This document shows positions 1 through 9,274 of a stretch of DNA of 33,431 nucleotides, piece by piece (positions within the stretch are counted from its first letter, which is position 1; every line of letters begins with the position of its first letter). The notes under the pieces are model-generated. The model was given only the letters and a program-made list of their open reading frames with translations. It was not told where the DNA came from and searched no databases. Source of the stretch: JAMXLO01 sp041487355 (GTDB lineage Bacteria; Pseudomonadota; Alphaproteobacteria; Acetobacterales; Acetobacteraceae); assembly GCA_041487355.1 (NCBI GenBank), contig JBGPND010000037.1:1-33431 (forward strand), read 5' to 3'. A program made the position numbers and the translations under genes.

Positions 1-825
1 CTGCAGGACGTGCGCGGACACGACGTATTCGTGCTGCATTCGTTGCATGGTGATGCAAGCGAGAGCGGCAACGACAAGCTTTGCCGGCTGCTGTTCTTCT
101 GCGGCGCGTTGAAGGACGCCGGCGCGGAATGCGTGACCGCCGTGACACCCTATCTGTGCTACGCGCGCAAGGACCGCCGGACCAAGCCGAATGATCCGAT
201 CATCACCCGCTACGTCGCGACGATGTTCGAGGCGGTACGGATCGACCGCGTGATCACGCTGGAAGTGCACAACGTGGCGGCGTTCGAGAACGCATTCCGC
301 TGCCCGACCTGGCACATCGAAAGCGCACCGCTGCTGGCGGCGCACTTCGCGCCATTGCTGCGCGGCGAGCAGGTGGTTGCCGTCTCGCCCGACGCAGGTG
401 GTGCCAAGCGGGCGGAGCAGTTCCGCCAGGCACTGGAGCACCTGACCCGAAAGGACGTCGGCAGCGCCTATATGGAGAAATATCGCAGCAGCGGCGTGGT
501 TAGCGGCGAGCTGCTGGCCGGTGACGTGCGCGGCAAGGTCGCCGTGATCATCGATGATCTGGTCAGCACGGGCGGCACACTGGTGCGGGCCGCCAAAGCG
601 TGCCGCGCGGCCGGTGCGACAAAGGTGTTCGCTGCCGCGGCGCACGGGCTGTTCGTTGGCGGCGCAACCGAACTGTTCGCCACACCGGCGCTCGACGGCG
701 TCACGATCACCAACACAGTACCGCCCTTCCGCGTGCCCGCCGAGGTGGCGGTGCAGCGCCTGACCGTGCTCGATGCCAGCGAGGCGATCGCGCGCGCCAT
801 CGCCGCGTGCCACGATGCGAGCTGA
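1..825 (+). CDS. prs: Ribose-phosphate pyrophosphokinase (PRPP synthetase), 5' end cut off by the window
   Basis: Makes phosphoribosyl pyrophosphate from ribose 5-phosphate and ATP in the cytoplasm, feeding nucleotide synthesis or salvage. The frame is open from base 1, so the start lies upstream; about 274 residues are visible against roughly 310-320 for the family. Seen: the flexible-loop motif YARKDRRTK, the segment VSPDAGGAKRAEQF, and the PRPP-binding loop VIIDDLVSTGGT at about bases 544-580. The Arg/Lys-rich loop and the DD-TGGT signature are the diagnostic family features. The stop overlaps the ribonucleotide reductase start by 11 bases, so the two are cotranscribed and probably translationally coupled. 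The sequence is divergent from housekeeping Prs (HSLHGD where QST-type residues are usual), which suggests a second, specialised copy. Related clusters, from memory, carry a thymidine/AMP phosphorylase just upstream; that cannot be seen here. Confidence 0.9.
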   Translation: MQDVRGHDVFVLHSLHGDASESGNDKLCRLLFFCGALKDAGAECVTAVTPYLCYARKDRRTKPNDPIITRYVATMFEAVRIDRVITLEVHNVAAFENAFRCPTWHIESAPLLAAHFAPLLRGEQVVAVSPDAGGAKRAEQFRQALEHLTRKDVGSAYMEKYRSSGVVSGELLAGDVRGKVAVIIDDLVSTGGTLVRAAKACRAAGATKVFAAAAHGLFVGGATELFATPALDGVTITNTVPPFRVPAEVAVQRLTVLDASEAIARAIAACHDAS

Positions 826-2620
826 CCAGCCGCTCGACACGCCAATTGCGCGGCATGTGTGGGAGACGCGCTACCGCGCCGGCGCGGCTGAAGCGTCGGT
901 CGAAGCCACCTGGCGGCGCGTCGCGCACGCATTGGCTGAACTAGAGCCGGCCGATCGTACGGAATGGGAGCGGCGTTTCCTCGACATAATGCAGGACTTC
1001 CAGTTCCTGCCGGGAGGCCGTATCCAGGCCGGGGCCGGCAGCGACCGCGATGTGACCATGTTCAACTGCTTCGTCATGGGCACGATCGAAGACTCGATCC
1101 CCGGCATCTTCCGCGCGCTGGAGGAAGGCGCGGTGACGATGCAGCGCGGCGGCGGGGTCGGCTATGATTTCTCGACGATCCGCCCGAGCGGCGCACGCGC
1201 GCGCACGACCGGCGCCATCGCCTCGGGGCCGGTGTCGTTCATGGATGTGTGGGACGCGATGTGCGCCACCATCCAATCCACCGGCGCCCGCCGCGGCGCA
1301 ATGATGGCGACACTGCGCTGCGATCATCCCGACATCGTGGCATTCATCGAGGCCAAGCGTCGCGCGGACCGGCTGCGCCATTTCAACCTGTCGGTGCAGG
1401 TGACCGACGCCTTCATGCGAGCGATCGAACTGGACGCGACCTGGCCATTGGTGTTTCCGGAGAGCCGGCTCGCCGGTGCCGGCGAGACGCTGCTCCGCGA
1501 ATGGCCTGGCGAGGCGTCGGCCGTGCCATGCCGCGTCGTGCGACGTCTGTCGGCGCGCGCCTTGTGGGATCGGCTGCTGCGCGCCAGCTACGACAGCGGC
1601 GAGCCGGGGGTGCTGTTCATCGACCGGATCAACCGGCTGAACAATCTCTGGTACTGCGAACGGATCACCGCGACGAATCCGTGCGGCGAAGTGCCGCTGC
1701 CGCCCTACGGCGCCTGCGACCTGGGAGCGATCAATCTGACGCGGTTGATCCGGGATCCATTCACGCCTCAGGCCCGCCTGGACACCGACCGACTGGTGGC
1801 CATCGCGTCGACGGCGGTGCGGCTGCTGGACAACGTGATCGATGCATCGCGTTTCCCGCTGCCGGCGCAACGCGTCGCGGTCCACAAGGCGCGACGGATG
1901 GGCCTCGGCATCACCGGGCTGGCCGACGCGCTGATCATGCTCGGCCTCCGCTACGGCAGCGAGCCCTCGCTTGCGTTCGCCAGCGAGACGATGCGCACGA
2001 TCTGCCACACGGCCTATCGGCAGTCCATCGCCATTGCCGAGGAGAAGGGCTGCTTCCCGGACTTCGAGCGCGAGCGTTATCTGGAGGCACCGTTCATCCG
2101 AGGGCTGCCGACGGACATCCGCGACGGCGTCGCGCGGTGCGGCATACGCAACAGCCACCTGCTTGCCATCGCGCCGACCGGCACGATCAGCCTGCTTGCG
2201 GGGAACGTCTCAAGCGGGATCGAGCCGGTGTTCGCGCCTGACTATCAGCGCACCGTGCTGGATGCGAACGGCGAGCCGAGGCGCTTCCCGCTGACCGATT
2301 ATGCTGTGCGGCTCTGGCGTGAGCAGTCCGGTCGGACCGATGGCATGCCGGATGCACTGGTGACCGCATTGCAGCTGCCGATCGAGGCGCATCTCGCCAT
2401 GCAGGCCGCGCTGCAGGCCTTCGTCGACAACTCGATCTCGAAGACGATCAACGTGCCGGCCGAAACCAGCTTCGCCGACTTCGTGCCGCTCTACCGGCTG
2501 GCCTATGACAAGGGGCTGAAGGGCTGCACCACATTCCGGCCGACGGCAGCGACAGGCGCCGTGCTCGCCCCAATGTACGAACCAGACCTCGCGGGCTGCC
2601 GCGCCAGAGAATGCGAATAA
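815..2620 (+). CDS. nrdJ: Adenosylcobalamin-dependent (class II) ribonucleotide reductase, short form
   Basis: Reduces ribonucleotides to deoxyribonucleotides using coenzyme B12, so it needs no oxygen. The 601-residue protein starts at ATG 815, inside the end of prs. Seen: FNCFVMGTIEDS with the first active-site Cys, the glycine-rich MQRGGGVGYDFS, FIDRINRLNN, NPCGE with the thiyl-radical Cys and the Glu, GACDLGAINL with the redox partner Cys, and ATGTISLLAGNVSSGIEP. The C-terminus ends in a CX4C pair (CRAREC), the swinging thiol pair that receives electrons from thioredoxin. There is no N-terminal ATP-cone, so overall activity regulation by dATP is probably absent. It lies between PRPP synthetase and an RNase Z-like protein; the next gene begins 30 bases downstream. 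An in-frame ATG at 773 exists but would extend far into prs. Confidence 0.93.
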   Translation: MRADQPLDTPIARHVWETRYRAGAAEASVEATWRRVAHALAELEPADRTEWERRFLDIMQDFQFLPGGRIQAGAGSDRDVTMFNCFVMGTIEDSIPGIFRALEEGAVTMQRGGGVGYDFSTIRPSGARARTTGAIASGPVSFMDVWDAMCATIQSTGARRGAMMATLRCDHPDIVAFIEAKRRADRLRHFNLSVQVTDAFMRAIELDATWPLVFPESRLAGAGETLLREWPGEASAVPCRVVRRLSARALWDRLLRASYDSGEPGVLFIDRINRLNNLWYCERITATNPCGEVPLPPYGACDLGAINLTRLIRDPFTPQARLDTDRLVAIASTAVRLLDNVIDASRFPLPAQRVAVHKARRMGLGITGLADALIMLGLRYGSEPSLAFASETMRTICHTAYRQSIAIAEEKGCFPDFERERYLEAPFIRGLPTDIRDGVARCGIRNSHLLAIAPTGTISLLAGNVSSGIEPVFAPDYQRTVLDANGEPRRFPLTDYAVRLWREQSGRTDGMPDALVTALQLPIEAHLAMQAALQAFVDNSISKTINVPAETSFADFVPLYRLAYDKGLKGCTTFRPTAATGAVLAPMYEPDLAGCRARECE

Positions 2621-2650
2621 TCGAGCTATCCTGCGCCATGAGATCAGGCG

Positions 2651-3706
2651 ATGCGACCGATCGTTCACTGCCAGCTGATCAACGGCCCGTTCGGCGATCC
2701 CGTTCTGTACGCGGAGGTCATGTTTGAGCGGCGCGCCTTGCTGTTCGACCTCGGTGATATCACCGTGCTGGCGCCACGGAAGCTGCTCCGCGTCAGTCAT
2801 GTCCTCGTCAGTCATGCGCACATGGACCACTTCGCCGGCTTCGATCGCCTGCTGCGCCTGCTGCTTGGCCGTGACAAGACGATTGCCTTGTATGGTCCAG
2901 CCGGCTTCGTCGACAAGGTCGAGCACAAGCTGCACGCCTACACCTGGAACGTCATACGCAGCTACACTGGCAACCTGGTGTTCGACGTGTGTGAGGTCCA
3001 TGGCGATGGGACACTGCGCCATGCGCGCTTTCAGTCATTCTGTGCGTTCCAGCGCGAGACCACGCCGGAGACCCGGCTGGAGGGCGACTTGCTGGCATCG
3101 TGCGGTGCGCTCACGGTGCGCTGTGCCGTACTGGATCACGGGACTCCCTGCCTCGGTTTCGCGCTGGAGGAGCCAGCGCATGTCAACATCTGGAAGACGA
3201 GGCTCGACGAGCTAGGCCTGGAGGTCGGTCCATGGTTGCGGGATCTGAAGCGCGCCGTCCTGGACGCTGCGCCGGCGACCCTTCCCATCCGTGTGTTGCA
3301 GCGTAACGAGCATGGCGTGACACCTGTGACGCTGCCGCTTGGTTCGCTGCGTGAGATTGCTCAGGTGGTTGCCGGGCAGAAGTTCGCCTATGTCGTCGAC
3401 GTGCGGGATCACTCCGCGAATGCCGAGCGGATCGAGCGCTTGGCGTTCGGCGCCGACCTGCTGTTCATCGAATGCGCATTCCTCGAGTCGGATGCGGCGC
3501 ATGCGTCTCGGAAGAATCATCTGACGGCATGGCAGGCCGGAATCCTGGCGCGCCGCGCGCAGGTGAAACGGCTTGTGCCATGCCACTTCTCCACGCGCTA
3601 TACAGACCGCGGTGATGTCCTGTCGGAGGAAGCGCAACGTGCCTTTCGTCCACTGCGCGATGCGCGCGAGGTGGAAGCCCATGCCGATCAATGGCCGACT
3701 GGATAA
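2651..3706 (+). CDS. RNase Z-like metallo-beta-lactamase-fold hydrolase
   Basis: Probable zinc-dependent nuclease of the RNase Z/ElaC group, 351 residues. Seen: the metal motif HAHMDH (H55, H57, D59, H60), H163 in LDHGTPCLGF, D250 in VVDVRDH, H290 in KNHLTAWQA and H312 in CHFSTRY. The HxTAxQA and HFSxRY elements are specific to the RNase Z branch, whose usual role is cutting 3' trailers from tRNA precursors. The protein diverges between residues 95 and 230, so the substrate may differ from ordinary tRNA. It is the last gene of the prs-nrdJ unit, 30 bases after nrdJ. Its last 19 bases overlap the end of the convergent GTPase gene on the minus strand, leaving no room for a conventional terminator between them. 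Confidence 0.8.
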   Translation: MRPIVHCQLINGPFGDPVLYAEVMFERRALLFDLGDITVLAPRKLLRVSHVLVSHAHMDHFAGFDRLLRLLLGRDKTIALYGPAGFVDKVEHKLHAYTWNVIRSYTGNLVFDVCEVHGDGTLRHARFQSFCAFQRETTPETRLEGDLLASCGALTVRCAVLDHGTPCLGFALEEPAHVNIWKTRLDELGLEVGPWLRDLKRAVLDAAPATLPIRVLQRNEHGVTPVTLPLGSLREIAQVVAGQKFAYVVDVRDHSANAERIERLAFGADLLFIECAFLESDAAHASRKNHLTAWQAGILARRAQVKRLVPCHFSTRYTDRGDVLSEEAQRAFRPLRDAREVEAHADQWPTG

Positions 3707-5136
3707 CGTCGCAGGAATGCGTCGACAATCGGCGACAGCGGCTCCGCCTGGTCCTCAGCGAACTCGTAGCGTGCTCGTACGACCGGCTTGCTGATCGATA
3801 TCAGCGCCGCAAGATCGATCGGCGTCGCGGCCACGACCACCTCGGCTTCGGAGCTTTCGATCGTCCTGGCCATGGCGCGCAGTTGCGTCTCGCTGTAGCC
3901 AAGCGCCGGCAGCACCGTGCCGATATGCGGATATTCGGCAAACACCGACAACAGCTCCGGCGGCGCAGAGATGCGTGGATCGACCAGTTCGGCTGCACCA
4001 GCGGCCAGGGTGGCGACGGTGCCGGCGCCATATGGCATGCCGCCATGTGTCAGTGTCGGCCCATCCTCGATCACCAGCACGCGACGCCCACGCACCGCGG
4101 CCGGGTCGTCCAGCCGCACGGGCAGGTTCCCGCGGACGATGGTGGCATGCGGATTTATCGCACGTAAGCGCGCCGTCAGGGCAGCTACGTCGGATGGGGG
4201 CGCCGCGTCGGCCTTGTTCACCACCAGCACGTCCGCCATGCGGGCAACCGTCTCACCCGGGTGATGGGTCGCGACCTGATCCGGCCGCAGTGCGTCGGCG
4301 ACACCGATGTGCAGATCGGGGTGGATGAACGGGAAGTCGTTGTTGCCGCCATCCCACACCAGGATGTCCGCCTCGGCCTCGGCTGCCTGCAGGACGCCCG
4401 CGTAGTCGACGCCGGCGAACACGACGTTGCCGCATGCAATGTGCGCCTCGTATTCCTCGCGCTCCTCGATGGTGCAGTGCGCGGCGTCCAGATCGGCCAG
4501 CGAGGCGAAGCGTTGCACGCGCTCCATGGTCAGGTTGCCGTACGGCATCGGATGGCGGATCACGGCGACGCGTCGGCCGCGGGTGCGCAGGTGCCCCGCC
4601 AGCCAGCGTGAGATCGGCGACTTGCCGCTACCGGTGCGCAGCCCGCTCACCGCGATGACCGGGTGCGACGCGGTGAGCATCGTGCGCTGCGGGCCGAGCA
4701 GCAGGAAGTCGGCGCCGGCGGCCAGCGCCCGGGACGCCAGGTGCATGACATGCGCGTGCGTCACGTCGCTATAGGCGAACACCACCTGATCCACACGCTC
4801 GTTGCGGCACAGTTCCTCCAGCCGGTCCTCGGAAATGATCGGTATTCCCGCGGGGTAGCGAGGGCCGGCCAAGCTCGCCGGATAGGTGCGATCCGCGATT
4901 CCGGGGATCTGGGTGGCGGTGAAGGCAACAACCATGCTCGCCGGGTCATCGCGATACGCCACATTGAAATTGTGGAAGTCCCGCCCCGCGGCGCCCAGAA
5001 TCACGATACGCCAGATACGCTCGCCGCACGTGTCCGCCGCGCCGGATGCAAGTGGCTGCGAACGACGCGAAGGCCTGCCGCCGTCGTGCGGTACACCTGG
5101 GACCGGCTGTCCCTGGGTCGCGGTCAGCCTGGCCAT
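3688..5136 (-). CDS. Cyclic 2,3-diphosphoglycerate synthetase-like P-loop GTPase
   Basis: Protein of about 482 residues resembling archaeal cyclic 2,3-diphosphoglycerate synthetase, which closes 2,3-bisphosphoglycerate into a cyclic phosphoanhydride with ATP. Seen: an N-terminal nucleotide-fold segment (RIVILGAAGRDFHNFN, about residues 43-58), a P-loop GLRTGSGKS (165-173), an acidic WDGGNNDFPF motif (261-270) and NKAD (307-310), a G4-like guanine-specificity motif. The NKAD motif suggests a GTPase or metallochaperone-like enzyme, so the archaeal name may mislead. The start at ATG 5136 gives 13 bases of space after the hibernation factor stop; the first 40 residues are low in conserved features and the true start could be further in. 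No strong Shine-Dalgarno is seen, fitting reinitiation behind the upstream gene. It is the last gene of the cytochrome-M50-hibernation operon. Confidence 0.72.
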   Translation of the reverse strand: MARLTATQGQPVPGVPHDGGRPSRRSQPLASGAADTCGERIWRIVILGAAGRDFHNFNVAYRDDPASMVVAFTATQIPGIADRTYPASLAGPRYPAGIPIISEDRLEELCRNERVDQVVFAYSDVTHAHVMHLASRALAAGADFLLLGPQRTMLTASHPVIAVSGLRTGSGKSPISRWLAGHLRTRGRRVAVIRHPMPYGNLTMERVQRFASLADLDAAHCTIEEREEYEAHIACGNVVFAGVDYAGVLQAAEAEADILVWDGGNNDFPFIHPDLHIGVADALRPDQVATHHPGETVARMADVLVVNKADAAPPSDVAALTARLRAINPHATIVRGNLPVRLDDPAAVRGRRVLVIEDGPTLTHGGMPYGAGTVATLAAGAAELVDPRISAPPELLSVFAEYPHIGTVLPALGYSETQLRAMARTIESSEAEVVVAATPIDLAALISISKPVVRARYEFAEDQAEPLSPIVDAFLRRYPVGH

Positions 5137-5149
5137 ATATCTTGTGGCA

Positions 5150-5713
5150 CTAGCGAGCCGCGTTGAGCGGGATGACAGTGCTTGCCTGCGCGCCCTTCTC
5201 TCCCTCTTCCGGATCGATGACGTAGCGCACGCGGTCGCCAATCTTCAGCGTGTCGAAGCCGCCGCCAACGACGCTGTTGCGATGGACGTAGACCTCCTCG
5301 CCGGTGTCGGTCTCCAGGAAGCCATAGTCGCGCTCGGCAAACAGCCGGGCGATGCGGCCGATCGAGGGCGCTTCGTGCTGCTTCGTCTGGCCGTCGAGGC
5401 GGCGCATGTGATCCTGCAGACGGCGGCGTGCGGCATCGAACGCGTCGCGTATGGCGACGTGCAGATCCTCGTGGGCGTGGTCCTCGCCAGGCTCGCGGTT
5501 CGCCACGATCCTGCCGCCGGGAACCGCCAGGTCGACCCGCACGTGATAGATCTTGCCCTGCCGATGGTGGCGATGGGCGGCCTCCAGCATGACCCGGCAG
5601 GCAGTGACACGATTCGAGAACTGCCCGAGTTCCTCCGCCCGGCGCCGCACCTGGGCCTCGGCAGCCGGCGACGGTTCCATGCCGCGGAAAGAGATCTGGA
5701 CGTCTGCGGTCAT
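5150..5713 (-). CDS. Ribosome hibernation promoting factor (HPF/RaiA) fused to a cold-shock domain
   Basis: 187 residues. Residues 1-105 match the HPF/RaiA ribosome-associated fold (ISFRGMEPSPAAEAQVRRRAEEL, then the basic stretch RHHRQGKIYHVRVDL). Residues about 125-185 form a cold-shock OB fold with IGRIARLFAERDYGFLET and the RNP2-like VYVHRNSV. HPF proteins occupy the tRNA/mRNA channel of the 30S subunit and inactivate ribosomes in stationary phase or hypoxia; the cold-shock domain presumably contacts RNA. The start at ATG 5713 is fixed by an AGGAGG six bases upstream. A longer upstream reading (to 5887) lacks family similarity and would overlap the M50 gene. Expression is very probably FNR/FixK-dependent: a perfect dyad is centred 61.5 bases before the start. 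The GTPase gene follows after 13 bases. Confidence 0.9.
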   Translation of the reverse strand: MTADVQISFRGMEPSPAAEAQVRRRAEELGQFSNRVTACRVMLEAAHRHHRQGKIYHVRVDLAVPGGRIVANREPGEDHAHEDLHVAIRDAFDAARRRLQDHMRRLDGQTKQHEAPSIGRIARLFAERDYGFLETDTGEEVYVHRNSVVGGGFDTLKIGDRVRYVIDPEEGEKGAQASTVIPLNAAR

Positions 5714-5740
5714 CTGCGCCTCCTGAATTGCTTCGCACCA

Positions 5741-5781
5741 AGCATAGCAGCGTAACGGCGGCCGGCCTTGATCTCGATCAA
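5741..5781 (-). promoter_or_regulatory. FNR/FixK box and -10 element of the hibernation factor promoter
   Basis: A perfect dyad TTGATCTCGATCAA occupies 5768-5781. On the minus strand a TATGCT hexamer lies at 5746-5741. Its distance from the dyad centre puts the centre at about -41.5 of the predicted start of transcription, which is the class II FNR activation geometry. The stop codon of the upstream M50 gene (5780-5778) is inside the dyad, so this is an internal operon promoter. Confidence 0.8.
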
Positions 5782-6950
5782 GGCGCCGCGGGTGCTCTAT
5801 TGCGGCTCGACGCTCGGGTGCCGCGGCCGCGCAGCTCCTGTTCGAGGGAGAGGATGTCGAGCAGGTCGCGCGAGGATACGATGCCAAGCAATCGGCCGTG
5901 GCGGAGTACCATCAGCCGGCTTCGGCCAGTCCTGCGCATCTGCGTCAGGGCCGCAAACGCACTTGCCTCCGGCGACACGGCGTCGTCAGCGGAAAGCGGG
6001 CTCATGATCCGGCCCACCGGCACCGTCGGCCACAATGCCCGATCGACCGACGCGGCCTGTTGCGTCGCGACCGAGCCCACCACCACTCCATCGTCCACCA
6101 CCGGGAACCAGCGGTGGTGATAGCGATAGACATTGTCGTCGATGAAGCTCTGCACCGACAGGCCGGACTGCACCGTGACCGGATCCGGGTTCATGACCCG
6201 CGCCACGGTTACGCCGCCCAGCAGCCGGCGCGCCAGCGTCTCGCCATAGCTTGAAGCGGCCGCACCGCGCAGGAACATGCCGATGAGAAAGCGCCACATG
6301 CCGCCGATGAAGTCGCCCTGCAGCACGCCGATCAGGCCGAGCACGATCAGGAAGATGCCAAACAGGTTTCCCGCGCCGGCGGCGATCCGGGTGGCCCAGT
6401 CCAGGTCGCCGCGCCAGGACCAGAGCGCGGCGCGAAAGATCCGGCCGCCGTCGAGCGGGAACGCCGGAACCAGATTGAACAGCGCCAGGACGAAATTGAG
6501 CAGTGCGAGATACCACAGCACGCCACCGACGGAGGCGGGGCCATTCCAAGCGACCATGAAGCTGAACAACAGGAACAGGATGGCCGCGAGCAACAGGCTC
6601 GCCGCCGGCCCCGCCGCGGCCATCAGCAACTCGTCCCGCGGTCGGCTGGGCTCGGTCGTCATCTCGGCGACCCCGCCGAAGATGAACAGCGTGATGCCGC
6701 GGATCGGCATGCCGTAGTGCCGCGCCACCAGGGAGTGAGCCGTCTCGTGGAACACGATTGACAGCAGCAGGCCCGCTGTCGCGGCGGCGGCCATCAGCCA
6801 ATAGGTGGCGGTGCTGAGGCCAGGCGTGAGGTCCGGGAATACCGAGCCGGCGAGCGTCCAGCCGATCAATACCGCAAGCAGCAGCCACGAGGCGTCAACG
6901 TTGACCTCGAAGCCGAACAGCGAGAACAGCCGGACGCGATGGAGAAATAT
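5778..6950 (-). CDS. Site-2-protease family M50 zinc metalloprotease with two CBS domains
   Basis: Integral-membrane protease of about 390 residues. Seen, numbering from the proposed start: several hydrophobic segments, the zinc motif HETAH (H68, E69, H72), the third ligand region PAFPLDGG (D167), then two CBS domains at roughly 247-305 and 310-370. Members with CBS domains cut membrane-bound substrates, with the CBS pair probably sensing adenine nucleotides. No canonical start explains the conserved N-terminus. The family-like sequence HRVRLFSLFGFEVNVDASWLL is in frame upstream of the first usable TTG (6869). The only codon with a good Shine-Dalgarno (GGAGG, six-base spacer) is ATA at 6950, so I place the start there. 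The gene begins 33 bases after the cytochrome c stop, and its own stop lies within the next promoter's FNR box. Confidence 0.85.
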   Translation of the reverse strand: MFLHRVRLFSLFGFEVNVDASWLLLAVLIGWTLAGSVFPDLTPGLSTATYWLMAAAATAGLLLSIVFHETAHSLVARHYGMPIRGITLFIFGGVAEMTTEPSRPRDELLMAAAGPAASLLLAAILFLLFSFMVAWNGPASVGGVLWYLALLNFVLALFNLVPAFPLDGGRIFRAALWSWRGDLDWATRIAAGAGNLFGIFLIVLGLIGVLQGDFIGGMWRFLIGMFLRGAAASSYGETLARRLLGGVTVARVMNPDPVTVQSGLSVQSFIDDNVYRYHHRWFPVVDDGVVVGSVATQQAASVDRALWPTVPVGRIMSPLSADDAVSPEASAFAALTQMRRTGRSRLMVLRHGRLLGIVSSRDLLDILSLEQELRGRGTRASSRNRAPAAP

Positions 6951-6961
6951 GGCGCACCTCC
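6948..6961 (-). promoter_or_regulatory. Ribosome binding site supporting an ATA start codon
   Basis: On the minus strand GGAGG (6961-6957) is followed by six bases and then ATA (6950-6948), in frame with the M50 protease. Upstream, an in-frame stop occurs at 6986-6984, and no ATG, GTG or TTG lies in frame between that stop and TTG 6869. Starting at TTG would remove 27 residues that look like the normal M50 N-terminus. Confidence 0.6.
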
Positions 6962-6983
6962 GACGGATGAATCCTGCGATGCG

Positions 6984-7337
6984 TCACTTGCGTCGCAGGC
7001 TGAGTATGTAGGCCGTGAGATCGTCGATCTCGTCCCGGCTCAGATGCAGATCGGGCATCCTTTCGTGCGGTGTCTGCAGGAAGGCCCGCAGGCTCAGCGG
7101 CGTCGTCGACTTCATGCGCGCGATGGCGGCGAATGTCGGTGCGCCGTTGCTGGCACCGCGCTGCGTCGTCGGAGTGACGACGTGGCATGTGCTGCACCAG
7201 GTCTCTGCCAGATGTCGGCCAGCGGCGGCGTCGCCGATCTCCTGGGCGGCCAGGCGGGAAAAGGAGCCAGCCAGCAGGATGACGCCCAGCCATGACATCG
7301 CGACGAACCTGGTTCGGCGTCTGGTACTCTCGCTCAT
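6984..7337 (-). CDS. Small periplasmic class I c-type cytochrome
   Basis: 117 residues with a Sec signal peptide: basic RRRTR, hydrophobic core around residues 11-26, probable cleavage after SRLAA. One haem-binding motif CSTCH (C48, C51, H52) is followed by a candidate axial Met in ERMPDL (M94) and a C-terminal helix ending LTAYILSLRRK. This is the layout of a mono-haem electron carrier of about 90 mature residues. It is the first gene of the minus-strand unit. ATG 7337 has AGGAG ten bases upstream. A perfect FNR-type dyad is centred 61.5 bases upstream, shared with the divergent acetyl-CoA synthetase gene. The electron partners are not in the window. Confidence 0.88.
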   Translation of the reverse strand: MSESTRRRTRFVAMSWLGVILLAGSFSRLAAQEIGDAAAGRHLAETWCSTCHVVTPTTQRGASNGAPTFAAIARMKSTTPLSLRAFLQTPHERMPDLHLSRDEIDDLTAYILSLRRK

Positions 7338-7391
7338 CGGTGCATCGCTCCTGGCTGGGCTGCCAGCTTGGCGAAGCGCGGCCCGGAGGCA

Positions 7392-7405
7392 TTGATCTCG
7401 ATCAA
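7392..7405. promoter_or_regulatory. FNR/FixK box between the cytochrome c and acetyl-CoA synthetase genes
   Basis: Perfect dyad TTGATCTCGATCAA, identical to the one at 5768. Its centre is 61.5 bases from the cytochrome start on the minus strand and 70.5 bases from the acetyl-CoA synthetase start on the plus strand. One site could serve both divergent promoters in class II position, giving leaders of about 20 and 29 bases. On the plus side an AT-rich TTAGAG (7427-7432) is near the expected -10; the minus-side -10 is poor. Confidence 0.78.
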
Positions 7406-7468
7406 TGAGGCTCGCGATTGCTCACCTTAGAGTTCTGCCGGTCCAGAAACGGAGAAAGGAGACCGATC

Positions 7469-9270
<1,802 letters not shown>

Positions 9271-9274
<4 letters not shown>

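Noticed and set aside
941..2158. Long open frame of 405 codons opposite nrdJ
   Set aside because: It is antisense to a gene with all reductase motifs; the translation is Arg/His-rich with no family pattern, as expected in GC-rich DNA.
6893..6904. Palindrome GTCAACGTTGAC as a regulator site
   Set aside because: The half sites are inverted relative to an FNR box and it lies inside the M50 coding sequence; likely chance.
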